NCBI RefSeq assembly: GCF_004297125.1
Contig: NZ_SCVD01000037.1
Coordinates: 1 to 63,586, forward strand
Reading direction: 5' to 3'
Length of the DNA: 63,586 nucleotides
DNA from: Phenylobacterium sp.
GTDB lineage: Bacteria; Pseudomonadota; Alphaproteobacteria; Caulobacterales; Caulobacteraceae
The translations under genes were made by a program, and so were the position numbers. How positions within the stretch are numbered: the stretch's first letter is position 1; each line of letters opens with the position of its first letter. Shown here piece by piece: positions 1 through 7,644 of the stretch. Under the pieces are notes generated by a model. It saw nothing but the letters and a program-made list of their open reading frames with translations, ran no database searches and was not told the origin of the DNA.

Positions 1-132
1 CTCCTCGGGCGTGTCGATGGCGGCCAGGTAGCTGGCGTGCGCGGCCTCGGCGGCCACGAGATCCAGCTCGGCCAGCCGCGCCAGCATCTGCTGGCGCCGT
101 TCGGCGATGTGCGCGGCCTGCGACATGAACAT
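1..132 (-). CDS. Hypothetical protein, N-terminal fragment
   Basis: Only the first 44 codons are inside the window; the gene runs off the left edge. The reading frame begins MFMSQAAHIAERRQQML and continues as a charged, alanine-rich helix. A second in-frame ATG lies two codons later (position 126), and neither has a clear Shine-Dalgarno sequence. It is divergent from the DUF559 gene. I do not recognise a family and the fragment is too short to assign one. Confidence 0.5.
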   Translation of the reverse strand, partial: MFMSQAAHIAERRQQMLARLAELDLVAAEAAHASYLAAIDTPEE

Positions 133-244
133 AACGAGAACATGAGGCGTGGACGGAAGTCAAAGTTGTTTGTGGTTTTCTTTCGCGCCTTCCGGCTTCA
201 ACGCGCTAGGGACGTTGGCGCTCTCACTTGTTCGCACTATGTTC

Positions 245-322
245 TTCACCACCCCCGTGAAGCGGCGGGAGGGGGACCGCGCGCCGAGCGCAGCGAAGAG
301 CGTGGGGTGGAGGGGGCGAGCG
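245..322. repeat. Left arm of 78-nt inverted repeat around DUF559 gene
   Basis: This 78-nt stretch is the reverse complement of 709..786 with about six mismatches. The arm is G/C rich, contains the block gcgggagggggaccgcgcgc, and ends 24 nt before the likely DUF559 start. It lies within the long open frame from 149, so a longer protein would read through the arm, which is one reason to prefer a later start. Confidence 0.85.
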
Positions 323-346
323 GCCGGCACAGCCTTGCGACGCACA

Positions 347-703
347 TTGATCACCAACCGCGCCCGCGCCATGCGCAAGGCGATGACCGAGCCGGAGGTC
401 ATCCTCTGGAGCCGCCTGCGCGGACGGGGCGGGGAGCGCCCGACCTTCCGCCGGCAACACCCCTTCGGGTCGATCATTCTCGACTTCTACTGTCCGGCGG
501 TGAAGCTCGCTGTCGAGATCGACGGCGCGACGCACTGGGACGACGAGGCTCAGGATCGAGACGCGGCGCGAGATCGGTGGCTCGCGGGACAGGGCGTCCA
601 GGTCGTCCGCTTTCCGGCGTCGCGGGTTTACCGTGACATCGACGGGGTCATGGACGAGGTTTTGCTGACGGTGGCGGCGCTGAGGCGTGATCGAAGCGTC
701 TGA
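347..703 (+). CDS. DUF559 domain nuclease-like protein (Vsr-related fold)
   Basis: This is a small protein of about 118 residues with the DUF559 pattern: TEPEVILWSRLR near residue 14, RRQHPFG at 35-41, ILDFYC at 44-49, AVEIDG at 55-60 and VVRFPAS further on. DUF559 belongs to the PD-(D/E)XK group related to very-short-patch-repair endonucleases; D46, E57 and D59 are the likely metal-binding residues. The substrate is unknown. The frame is open from GTG 149, but the upstream part would translate the left repeat arm. I chose TTG 347; ATG 371 is an alternative, and none has a good ribosome site. The gene is flanked by inverted repeats at 245..322 and 709..786, which suggests a mobile or repeat-associated nuclease. 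Confidence 0.75.
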   Translation: MITNRARAMRKAMTEPEVILWSRLRGRGGERPTFRRQHPFGSIILDFYCPAVKLAVEIDGATHWDDEAQDRDAARDRWLAGQGVQVVRFPASRVYRDIDGVMDEVLLTVAALRRDRSV

Positions 704-708
704 GCGGT

Positions 709-786
709 CGCTCGCCCCCTCCACCACGCCCTCTTCGCTACGCTCGGCGCGCGGTCCCCCTCCCGCCGCTTCGCGGGGGAGGTGAA
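709..786. repeat. Right arm of 78-nt inverted repeat around DUF559 gene
   Basis: The arm starts five bases after the DUF559 stop codon and matches the reverse complement of 245..322 at roughly 72 of 78 positions. Four 10-nt blocks (711-720, 741-750, 751-760, 761-770) match without error. Together the arms bound a 542-bp unit. Confidence 0.85.
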
Positions 787-1081
787 GGCGGGGGGTCAAA
801 GTCCGGGCGTCGAGCGTGCGCCGCCGCCCGGACGCCTCAAGGACGAGCCGCTGGCGCGGCCGCGCTGGCGCGCGATCCTTGACCCGCCCGGACGGCGGCG
901 CTTGTGGGCTGCCGTGGATTTGAGCCGCGGGATGCGCCGGGGGGCGCCCGCTCTCGGATCCTTAGCGGATGCTGGCGCGAATCTCCTCTCCCCCCGCGAA
1001 GCGAGAGGGGGGAGGAGATCAGAGTCCGGTTCCCCCGTCGCGGCCCTTCGGGGACGTCGGCTTCCTGGCGGGCAACGACAC
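787..1081. other. Gene-free stretch with two hairpins
   Basis: No convincing coding frame is seen here. It holds a 9-bp stem with a 15-nt loop (801-809 paired with 825-833) and a long palindrome at 981..1019 (ATCTCCTC...GAGGAGAT outer stem, C6/G6 inner stem, gaa loop). The second resembles the other GC-rich intergenic palindromes in this window. Neither has a T tract, so terminator function is uncertain. Confidence 0.5.
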
Positions 1082-1843
1082 CTAGTCCAGCGGCCGCACC
1101 CAGATGTTGCGGAAGCTGACGGGGCCGCCGCCGGCGTGGGCCTGCAGCTTGATCGGCGCGGGTCCGTGGGGAGCGTAGGCCGGCTTGCCGATGTAGCGGG
1201 TGGGGCCGGCCAGGACGAAGTCGTTCTGCACCAGGACGCCGTTGTGGAAGGCGGTGACCTTGGCCGGGGTCTTCATGGCCCCGTCGGCGCCGAACGTCGG
1301 CGCGGTCCAGACGACGTCGTAGACCTGCCATTCGCCGGGCGGGCGCATGGCGTTGGCGAGCGGCGGGGCCTGCTTGTAGATGCTGGCGGCCTGGCCGTTC
1401 ACGTAGGTCGAGTTCCGGTAGGAATCGAGGATCTGCAGCTCATAGCCGCCGTCGCCGGGGCCGACGCCCGCCAGGAAGACGCCGCTGTTGCCGCGAAGCT
1501 GGCCCGAGCCGGTGACGCCCGCCGGGACCTTCCACTCGATGTGCAGCTGGTAGCTGCCGAAGGTGCGCCGGGTCTCGATGTTGCCGGCCGACAGCTTCAC
1601 GACCAGGGCGCCGTCCTCGACCGTCCAGCCGATCGGGCCCTTGTCCTTGGTCGACACCCACTGGCTGACGTCCTTGCCGTCGAACAGCACGACGGCGTCC
1701 GACGGCGGGCCGCCGGGCTGGGCGGCGGGCGTGACGACGGGCGGGATCGGCCCGGCCTGTTCGGTGTCTTCGGGCTTCTGCGCGCAGGCCGGGCCGGCGA
1801 GGCAGAGCAGGGCCGTCGCGGCCGCGATACGTAGACCGAGCAT
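1082..1843 (-). CDS. Secreted DUF1080 protein (3-keto-disaccharide hydrolase-like)
   Basis: This 253-residue protein starts with a hydrophobic export signal (residues 1-21, ending near GPACAQ) and a proline-rich linker, followed by a DUF1080 jelly-roll domain from about residue 50. Visible family marks are LFDGKDVSQW, NSGVFL, YELQILDS and a C-terminal ISFRNIW-like end (here VSFRNIWVRPL). DUF1080 proteins are concanavalin-like and several act as periplasmic 3-keto-glycoside hydrolases in bacteria that degrade sugars or glycosides. The site of action should be the periplasm; the real substrate cannot be read from sequence. It is 4 nt from the EVE-domain gene upstream on the same strand, so the two may be cotranscribed. 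Confidence 0.8.
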   Translation of the reverse strand: MLGLRIAAATALLCLAGPACAQKPEDTEQAGPIPPVVTPAAQPGGPPSDAVVLFDGKDVSQWVSTKDKGPIGWTVEDGALVVKLSAGNIETRRTFGSYQLHIEWKVPAGVTGSGQLRGNSGVFLAGVGPGDGGYELQILDSYRNSTYVNGQAASIYKQAPPLANAMRPPGEWQVYDVVWTAPTFGADGAMKTPAKVTAFHNGVLVQNDFVLAGPTRYIGKPAYAPHGPAPIKLQAHAGGGPVSFRNIWVRPLD

Positions 1844-1847
1844 GCGT

Positions 1848-2258
1848 CTAGCCCTCCGCCAGTTTCAGGATCGTCTTCCATTCCTCGGGCCGCACGGGCG
1901 AGACCGAGAGGCGGCCCTGGCGGATCATCTCCAGGGCCGACAGCGCCGGCGTGGCCTTCATCTCCTGGAGCGTGACCGGCCGCTTCAGCGCGCGCACCGG
2001 CGTCAGCTCCACGGCCACGAAGCGGCCGGCGGGGTCGGTCTGGTCGGGGAAGGCCTCCTTGGCCACCTTGGCGATCCCCACCACGGCCAGCCCTTCCTGG
2101 GAGTGGTAGTAGAGCACCTCGTCGCCCACCTTCATCGCCTTCAGGTGCAGGGCCGCGGCGTTGTTGCGGACGCCGTCCCAGACGGTCCTGCCGTCGCGCT
2201 GCAGGTCGGCGAAGGCGTACTTCGCGGGCTCGGACTTCACGAGCCAATAGGATCCCAT
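1848..2258 (-). CDS. EVE domain protein (YTH/PUA-like, thymocyte nuclear protein 1 family)
   Basis: This 136-residue protein is a complete EVE domain. Family marks are YWLVKSEP at residues 4-11, VWDGVRNNAA near 26-35, MKVGDEVLYYHS near 42-53 and VAVELTPVRALKRPV. EVE domains have a PUA/YTH-like fold that binds modified bases in DNA or RNA, and bacterial copies sit near restriction or other defence genes or act alone. The start ATG is fixed by a GAGGAG ribosome site and by homology; an open frame continues far upstream but only as antisense of the MarR-GNAT gene. It shares an upstream region with the divergent MarR-GNAT gene. Confidence 0.85.
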   Translation of the reverse strand: MGSYWLVKSEPAKYAFADLQRDGRTVWDGVRNNAAALHLKAMKVGDEVLYYHSQEGLAVVGIAKVAKEAFPDQTDPAGRFVAVELTPVRALKRPVTLQEMKATPALSALEMIRQGRLSVSPVRPEEWKTILKLAEG

Positions 2259-2340
2259 GGGCGGCTCCTCGCTGTTTGAGGCGGCGACCATGCCACGGCC
2301 GGGGCGACGCCGCCTAGGCGGCCCCGACCCACGAATATAC

Positions 2341-2353
2341 TTGACTGTGTCAA
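2341..2353. promoter_or_regulatory. 13-bp palindrome, likely operator of MarR-GNAT gene
   Basis: The sequence TTGACTGTGTCAA is a perfect inverted repeat (TTGAC-TGT-GTCAA) lying 23 nt before the MarR-GNAT start and 83 nt before the divergent EVE gene. Its TTGAC could also serve as a -35 element, so binding would block transcription. The regulator adjacent to it is the natural candidate. The 3-nt spacer excludes a standard FNR/CRP box. Confidence 0.5.
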
Positions 2354-2375
2354 CTATCGGCCGCTCAATCGGGCT

Positions 2376-3284
2376 ATGACCGAGACCGACACCGTGGCGG
2401 CCGTCCGCCGATTCAACCGCTTCTACACCCGGGCGATCGGCGTCCTGGACCGGGGCTACCTCGGCACGCCCTACACCCTGGCGGAGGGCCGGGTGCTCTA
2501 TGAGATCGCCAAGGGCGACGGGATCACCGCCAAGGCGGTCGGCGAGATCACCGGCCTGGACGCCGGCTATCTCAGCCGGATCGTGGGCCGGTTCGAGCGC
2601 GATGGGGTGGTGGCCCGCGAGCGCTCGGCCACCGACGGCCGCAGCGCCGTCCTGAGGCTCACCCCGCATGGCGAGGACGTGTTCGCCCCGTTCGACCGCC
2701 GTTCCGCCGAGCTGGTCGAGGGCCTGATCGGCGGGCTCTCGGGTCCGGCCCGCGACCGGCTGACCGGCGCGATGGCCCAGGTGGAGCAGCTGATGAGCGC
2801 CGCGCCGCCCGGGCCGATCGTCCTGCGCGAACACCGCCCCGGCGACATGGGCTGGGTCGTCGAGCGCCACGCCGCGCTCTACGGCCGGGAGTACGGCTGG
2901 AACATCGAAGGCGTGACGGCGCGCATCGTCGCCGACTTCCTGGACAGCTTCGATACAGAGCGCGAGCGCTGCTGGATCGCCGAGCGCGACGGCGAGCGGC
3001 TGGGCTCGGTGTTCATGGTCAAGGAGGGCGAAGACGTGGCGCGCCTGCGCCTGCTGCTGCTGGAGCCCGAGGCGCGGGGGACCGGCCTGGGCCGCCGCCT
3101 GGTGGAGGCGTGCATCGACTTCGCCCGCGCCGCCGGCTATCGCGAGATCGTGCTCTGGACCCACGAAAAGCTGACGGCGGCCCGCGCGATCTACGCCTCG
3201 GTGGGCTTCAAGCTCGAGAAGACCTGGACCCACGACGAGTTCGGCAAGCCCGAGGTGTCGGAGACGTGGCGACTGGCGCTTTGA
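2376..3284 (+). CDS. MarR family regulator fused to GNAT acetyltransferase
   Basis: The 302-residue protein has a MarR winged helix-turn-helix domain (about residues 5-140; LAEGRVLYEIAKG, ITGLDAGYLSRIVGRFERDG) followed by a GNAT acetyltransferase domain (about 150-300) with the acetyl-CoA loop RGTGLGRRLVEACIDFA and the ending YASVGFKLEKTW. Such fusions are widespread, but their acceptor substrates are mostly unknown; the fusion suggests that acetylation and transcription control respond to one signal. It is a single-gene unit, preceded by a palindrome at 2341..2353 and followed by a strong hairpin shared with leuB on the other strand. Confidence 0.88.
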   Translation: MTETDTVAAVRRFNRFYTRAIGVLDRGYLGTPYTLAEGRVLYEIAKGDGITAKAVGEITGLDAGYLSRIVGRFERDGVVARERSATDGRSAVLRLTPHGEDVFAPFDRRSAELVEGLIGGLSGPARDRLTGAMAQVEQLMSAAPPGPIVLREHRPGDMGWVVERHAALYGREYGWNIEGVTARIVADFLDSFDTERERCWIAERDGERLGSVFMVKEGEDVARLRLLLLEPEARGTGLGRRLVEACIDFARAAGYREIVLWTHEKLTAARAIYASVGFKLEKTWTHDEFGKPEVSETWRLAL

Positions 3285-3285
3285 C

Positions 3286-3314
3286 CTTCCCTTCCCGCTG
3301 CGCGGGAAAGGAAG
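3286..3314. terminator. Hairpin between convergent MarR-GNAT and leuB
   Basis: A 13-bp stem with one mismatch and a 3-nt loop (CTTCCCTTCCCGC / GCGGGAAAGGAAG) sits directly between the two stop codons. It could serve both strands. There is no long T tract. Confidence 0.55.
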
Positions 3315-3315
3315 A

Positions 3316-4368
3316 CTACAGCGCCGCCAGCACCGCGTCGCCCATCTGGGCGGTGGAGAGCGCGCCGCCCAGGTCGCGGGTGCGGGCGCCGTTTTCCAGG
3401 GCCTTTTCCACGGCGGCGAACAGGCGGTCGGCTTCGGCCGGGCGATCCAGCGACCAGCGCAGCGCCATCTCGAACGACAGGATCGCGGCCAGCGGATTGG
3501 CGACGCCCTGGCCGGCGATATCCGGCGCCGAGCCGTGGATCGGTTCGTAGAGGCCGGGCGTCCCCGGCAGGCCCAGCGCGGCCGACGGCAGCATCCCCAG
3601 CGAGCCGGTGAGCTGGGCCGCGGCGTCCGAGAGGATGTCGCCGAACAGGTTGTCGGTGACCATGACGTCGAACTGCTTGGGGTTCTTGACGATCTGCATG
3701 GCGGCGTTGTCGGCCAGGATGTGCTCCAGCTCGACGTCGGGGTACTCTCTGCTGTGCAGGGCGGTGACCACGCGCCGCCAGAGCAGGCCGGAATCCATCA
3801 CGTTGGATTTCTCGGCCGAATGCACCTTGTTGCGCCGGCCGCGGGCCAGTTCGAAGGCCACGCGCGCCACCCGCTCGATCTCGGCGGTGGTGTAGACCTG
3901 GGTGTCCACGGCCCGCTGGCCGCCGCCCGGCAGGTCCTCGATGAACCGGGGGCTCCCGAAGTAGATGCCGCCGGTCAGCTCGCGGACGATCATGAAGTCC
4001 AGGCCCTCGACCAGCTCGCGCTTCAGGCTGGAGGCGTCGGCCAGGGGCTGGAAGCAGAGCGCGGGGCGCAGGTTGGCGAACACGCCCATGCCGGCGCGCA
4101 GGTTCAGGAGGCCCGCCTCGGGGCGCTTGTCGCGCGGCGCGTCCACCCACTTCGGCCCGCCGACGGCGCCCATCAGCACCGCCTTGGCGGCCTTGGCGGC
4201 GGCCAGGGTCTCGTCGGTCAGCGGCACGCCATGGGCGTCGTAGCTGCAGCCGCCGAACAGCCGCTCCTCGATGCTGAGGTCCGGGGTCAGCTTCTCGGCC
4301 ACGCGGCGCACCTGCGCCGTCACTTCGGGCCCGATCCCGTCGCCGGGCAGGAGCAGCAGGTCGGTCAT
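3316..4368 (-). CDS. leuB: 3-isopropylmalate dehydrogenase
   Basis: LeuB oxidises and decarboxylates 3-isopropylmalate to 2-oxoisocaproate with NAD in leucine synthesis. The 350-residue length is normal. Family marks are LLPGDGIGPEV at the start, GSVGGP-like (GAVGGPKW), RELTGGIYFG, YTTAEIERVARVAFELA, the NVMDSGLLWR segment and the nucleotide-binding EPIHGSAPDIAGQ. It is the last gene of the leuC-VOC-leuD-ABM-leuB cluster, 15 nt after the ABM gene. Confidence 0.96.
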   Translation of the reverse strand: MTDLLLLPGDGIGPEVTAQVRRVAEKLTPDLSIEERLFGGCSYDAHGVPLTDETLAAAKAAKAVLMGAVGGPKWVDAPRDKRPEAGLLNLRAGMGVFANLRPALCFQPLADASSLKRELVEGLDFMIVRELTGGIYFGSPRFIEDLPGGGQRAVDTQVYTTAEIERVARVAFELARGRRNKVHSAEKSNVMDSGLLWRRVVTALHSREYPDVELEHILADNAAMQIVKNPKQFDVMVTDNLFGDILSDAAAQLTGSLGMLPSAALGLPGTPGLYEPIHGSAPDIAGQGVANPLAAILSFEMALRWSLDRPAEADRLFAAVEKALENGARTRDLGGALSTAQMGDAVLAAL

Positions 4369-4383
4369 GGAATTCCCCGAGAG

Positions 4384-4686
4384 CTAGAGCGCGCGTTCCG
4401 CGGCGACCTCGTAGAGCGAGAGGCGGCGATCGGAAACCCCGAACTGCGGCCACTGGCTTCGCCATTCGGCCATATGGGCCGTCTGAAAATGCGCGTCGAG
4501 GGCCGCCTGGTCGCGCCAGGCCTCGAACACCCGGATCAGGCCGGGGTCCTGCACGTCGATCGCATAGGAATAGGTGAGGCACCCGTCCTCGGCCCGGCTG
4601 CCCGCCAGCATAGCGTCCATGTGCGGCTTGAAGGCGGTCAGGTTCTCAGGCGGCACGCGCACCGTTCCGGCCACGAGGACGGTCAC
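4384..4686 (-). CDS. Antibiotic biosynthesis monooxygenase (ABM) domain protein, YgiN-like
   Basis: This 100-residue protein has the ABM dimeric ferredoxin-like fold: VLVAGTVRVPPENL at the start, DGCLTYSYAIDVQDP in the middle and FEAWRDQAALDAHFQTAHM, which carries the typical histidine. The family contains cofactor-free quinol monooxygenases (YgiN) and heme-degrading enzymes; the substrate here is unknown. Its start overlaps the leuD stop by 4 nt (ATGA), so it is translationally coupled to leucine genes and sits between leuD and leuB. Confidence 0.85.
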   Translation of the reverse strand: MTVLVAGTVRVPPENLTAFKPHMDAMLAGSRAEDGCLTYSYAIDVQDPGLIRVFEAWRDQAALDAHFQTAHMAEWRSQWPQFGVSDRRLSLYEVAAERAL

Positions 4687-5294
4687 GCGCGCTCCAGCCA
4701 GGGCCGGTCCAGGGCGCGCTTCTGCTCGTAGAGGTCGATGGACGGCGCGGCCTGCAGGGTCTCGCCGATGGCGTCCAGGCCCTGCAGCATCTTCTGCTTG
4801 CGCTGGGCGTCGATCTCGAAGGTGAAGCTGGCGCCGGACGGCGAGGTCACCGTCTGGGCCTCCAGGTCGATGGAGACCACGTGGTTGCCGCCGCGCGCCT
4901 CGTCCATGAGCTGGGCGACCTGCTCGGCCTTCAGCACCACGGGCAAGAGGCCATTCTGGAAGCAGTTGTTGTAGAAAATGTCCGCGAAGCTGGTGGAGAT
5001 GACGGCCTTGATGCCGAAGTCCATCAGCGCCCAGGGGGCGTGCTCGCGCGACGAGCCGCAGCCGAAGTTGTCGCCGGTGATCAGGACGCCGGCGCCCTTG
5101 TAGGCCGGCTGGTTCAGCACGAAGTCGGGCTTCTCCCGGCCCTGCTCGTCGAAGCGGTATTCGTAGAACAGCCCCTTGGCCAGGCCGGCGCGCTCCACGG
5201 TCTTGAGGAACTGCTTCGGGATGATCTGGTCGGTGTCGATGTTGGACAGCGGCAGCGGCGCGGCGGGGGCGTCGAGGCGGGTGAAGGCTTCCAT
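4683..5294 (-). CDS. leuD: 3-isopropylmalate dehydratase small subunit
   Basis: LeuD is the swivel-domain subunit that pairs with LeuC to isomerise 2- and 3-isopropylmalate. The 203-residue protein shows SNIDTDQIIPKQFLK at about 18-32 and GDNFGCGSSREHAPWAL near 73-89, both diagnostic. It overlaps the upstream VOC gene by one base and the downstream ABM gene by four, so the cluster is tightly coupled. Confidence 0.96.
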   Translation of the reverse strand: MEAFTRLDAPAAPLPLSNIDTDQIIPKQFLKTVERAGLAKGLFYEYRFDEQGREKPDFVLNQPAYKGAGVLITGDNFGCGSSREHAPWALMDFGIKAVISTSFADIFYNNCFQNGLLPVVLKAEQVAQLMDEARGGNHVVSIDLEAQTVTSPSGASFTFEIDAQRKQKMLQGLDAIGETLQAAPSIDLYEQKRALDRPWLERA

Positions 5295-6097
5295 CAGGCG
5301 GTTTCCAGAGCGGGCTCGGCGCTGAGCATCAGGGTGGGGACGCCGGCGGGGGCGTCGCGGACGGTGAAGACCTTGGTGCCCGGCTTGCGGCCGGCGCGGA
5401 CCTCGGAGACGTCGAAGCTGGCGGCGGCCATCCGGGCCCGGGCGGCGTCGGGATCGGCCACGCGCCAGGCGAGGCCGCCCGAGCGGTCAGGTTCATCCGT
5501 CGCGGGCGCGCCGATCCTGGCGCCCATCTCGATGACCGTTCCGCCCACCCGGAAGAAGAGCTGGCGGGCGTTCCACTTGGGGTTCTCGCGGTCCAGACGC
5601 AGGTCCAGGCCCAGCTTGGCGCCGTAGATCGCCAGGGCGCGGTCGACGTTGGCGGTCCAGACCACGACGTGGTCGAGCCGGGTGATCGGCTCGGGGGCGA
5701 TGGGCGCGGAGGGCCGGATCGGGGTGGCCTGGCGCAGGAACATCTGCAGGCCGCCGGTCTGCGAACGATCCAGACGGACGTGGCCGCCGATGCGCTCGAC
5801 GCCGACGCCGCGTCGCTCGACCAGCTTGGCGGCCGCGTCGAGGTCGGCGACCGCGAAGGCCAGGAGCCAGACGCCTTCCCCGTTGGCGTCGAGCTGGGCG
5901 CGGACGCGCTCGCCCGCGGCCCCTTCGCCCTGAGCTCCGATGATCTCCAGCGCCATGTTGGGGAAGCGGAACCAGGCGCGCGCGGCGCCGTCGTCGTCCT
6001 CGCGGTCGGGCTCCACGCCCAGCAGGCGGCGATAGGCGTCGGCCGCCGCGTCCACGTCCCGGACCGCGATCGCGACGTGGTCCAGGCCGGTGATCAC
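5294..6097 (-). CDS. Glyoxalase/VOC superfamily protein (two VOC modules)
   Basis: The protein has 267 residues and two VOC modules: one from the start (GLDHVAIAVRDVDAAADAYRR) and a second from about residue 142 (RLDHVVVWTANVDRALAIYG). VOC enzymes bind a divalent metal through paired beta-alpha-beta-beta-beta units and include glyoxalases, dioxygenases and epimerases. I cannot name a substrate. The GTG start is chosen because it overlaps the leuC stop by four bases (GTGA) and gives the homologous N-terminus. Its place between leuC and leuD is unusual and hints at a role tied to branched-chain acid metabolism. Confidence 0.85.
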   Translation of the reverse strand: MITGLDHVAIAVRDVDAAADAYRRLLGVEPDREDDDGAARAWFRFPNMALEIIGAQGEGAAGERVRAQLDANGEGVWLLAFAVADLDAAAKLVERRGVGVERIGGHVRLDRSQTGGLQMFLRQATPIRPSAPIAPEPITRLDHVVVWTANVDRALAIYGAKLGLDLRLDRENPKWNARQLFFRVGGTVIEMGARIGAPATDEPDRSGGLAWRVADPDAARARMAAASFDVSEVRAGRKPGTKVFTVRDAPAGVPTLMLSAEPALETA

Positions 6098-7527
6098 AGG
6101 AAGTCCCGCACGTCGGCGATGTGGCCGGCGATGGCGGCGGCGGCGGCCATGGCGGGGCTCATCAGGTGGGTGCGGCCGCCGCGGCCCTGGCGGCCCTCGA
6201 AGTTGCGGTTCGAGGTGGAGGCGCAGCGCTGGCCGCTGGTCAGCTTGTCGGGGTTCATGCCCAGGCACATGGAGCAGCCCGGCTCGCGCCATTCGAAGCC
6301 CGCGGCCTTGAAGATCTCGTCCAGGCCCTCTTCCTCGGCCTGGGCGCTGACCAGGCCGGAGCCCGGGACCACCATGGCGCGGACGCCCTCGGCGACCTTG
6401 CGGCCCCCCTCCAGGGCCTTGGCCGCGATCTTCGCCGCCGAGCGCAGGTCCTCGATGCGGCTGTTGGTGCAGGAGCCGATGAACACCACGTCGACCTTGG
6501 CCTCGGTGATCGGCTGGCCGGGGGTCAGGCCCATGTACTCCAGCGCCCGTTCGGCCGAGGCGCGCTTGTCGGGGGTTTCGAAGCTGGCCGGGTCCGGGAC
6601 ATGGCCGGTGATGGCCACCACGTCCTCGGGGCTGGTGCCCCAGGTGACGGTCGGCGCGATCTGGGCGGCGTCCAGCACGATCTCGCGGTCGAAGACGGCG
6701 TCGTCGTCGGTGAAGAAGGTCTTCCAATAGCCGAGCGCCATCTCCCAGGCGCCGCCCTTCGGCGTGGCCGGTCGCCCCTTGAGATAGTCGAAGGTGGTGT
6801 CGTCGGGCGCGACCAGGCCGGCGCGGGCGCCGCCTTCGATGGTCAGGTTGCAGAGGGTCATCCGGCCCTCCATCGACAGGGCGCGGACGGCGGAGCCGGC
6901 GTATTCGATGACGTAGCCCGTGCCGCCGGCGGTGCCGATCTGCCCGATCACGGCCAGGGCGTAGTCCTTGGCGCCGACGCCGGGCGCCGGCTCGCCCTCG
7001 ATGCGGACGCGGAAGTTCTTCGCCTTCTTCTGGCGCAGGGTCTGGGTGGCCAGGACGTGCTCGACCTCGGACGTGCCGATGCCGTGAGCCAGGGCCCCGA
7101 ACGCGCCATGCGTGGAGGTGTGGCTGTCGCCGCAGACGATGGTCATGCCGGGCTGGGTGCGGCCCTGTTCCGGACCCACCACGTGGACGATGCCGTTGCG
7201 GATGTCGCCCATCGGGAAGTACTCGATCCCGTACTCCGCGACGTTCCGGCCCAGCGTCTGGAGCTGCAGGCGCGCCTCTTCGTCGGCGACGGCGTCGACG
7301 CCCAGGGCCTGGCCCTCGGTCGGCACATTGTGGTCGGCGACCGCGAGCGTGCGGTCGGGCCGGCGCACCGGGCGGCGATTGACGCGAAGCCCGGCGAAGG
7401 CCTGGGGCGTCGTCACCTCGTGGATGAGGTGCAGGTCGATGTAGAGGATCGCCTCGCCGTCTTGCGTATCGACGACGTGCGCGTCCCAGATCTTGTCGTA
7501 AAGGGTCTTGCCGGACATGGGCTGCAT
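6094..7527 (-). CDS. leuC: 3-isopropylmalate dehydratase large subunit
   Basis: LeuC carries the [4Fe-4S] cluster of isopropylmalate isomerase. The 477-residue protein has the expected cluster cysteines in VFIGSCTNSRIEDLR and GCSMCLGMNPDKL, plus DGEAILYIDLHLIHEVTTPQ near the start and VCGDSHTSTHGAFGALA. ATG 7527 has GGGAG six bases upstream; a second ATG three codons in is possible. It heads the leu cluster and is preceded by a candidate Caulobacter-type promoter. Confidence 0.97.
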   Translation of the reverse strand: MQPMSGKTLYDKIWDAHVVDTQDGEAILYIDLHLIHEVTTPQAFAGLRVNRRPVRRPDRTLAVADHNVPTEGQALGVDAVADEEARLQLQTLGRNVAEYGIEYFPMGDIRNGIVHVVGPEQGRTQPGMTIVCGDSHTSTHGAFGALAHGIGTSEVEHVLATQTLRQKKAKNFRVRIEGEPAPGVGAKDYALAVIGQIGTAGGTGYVIEYAGSAVRALSMEGRMTLCNLTIEGGARAGLVAPDDTTFDYLKGRPATPKGGAWEMALGYWKTFFTDDDAVFDREIVLDAAQIAPTVTWGTSPEDVVAITGHVPDPASFETPDKRASAERALEYMGLTPGQPITEAKVDVVFIGSCTNSRIEDLRSAAKIAAKALEGGRKVAEGVRAMVVPGSGLVSAQAEEEGLDEIFKAAGFEWREPGCSMCLGMNPDKLTSGQRCASTSNRNFEGRQGRGGRTHLMSPAMAAAAAIAGHIADVRDFL

Positions 7528-7547
7528 GTAGGTCTCCCGAGGCGGGC

Positions 7548-7571
7548 GCGTCTAGTGCTGCGATGCGTCAA
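7548..7571 (-). promoter_or_regulatory. Candidate leuC promoter (Caulobacter type)
   Basis: Read on the minus strand, TTGACG (7571-7566) is followed after 10 nt by CTAGACGC (7555-7548). This resembles the Caulobacter housekeeping consensus TTGAC-N10-14-GCTANAWC. It lies about 20 nt before the leuC start in an AT-richer patch. No leader peptide with leucine codons was seen. Confidence 0.4.
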
Positions 7572-7644
7572 AACATTAGAATACTAACCAATATCGGTGA
7601 ATTTGCCCCTTTGGCGCAGGTGCGGATTGCGGGATACCGGACGC

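Noticed and set aside
149..346. Longer form of the DUF559 protein starting at GTG 149
   Set aside because: The extra 66 residues translate the left inverted-repeat arm and do not look like a protein domain; a later start fits the family.
2341..2353. FNR/CRP-type box before the MarR-GNAT gene
   Set aside because: The spacer between half-sites is 3 nt, not 4 (TTGAC-N3-GTCAA), so it does not fit FNR/CRP; a MarR operator is more likely.
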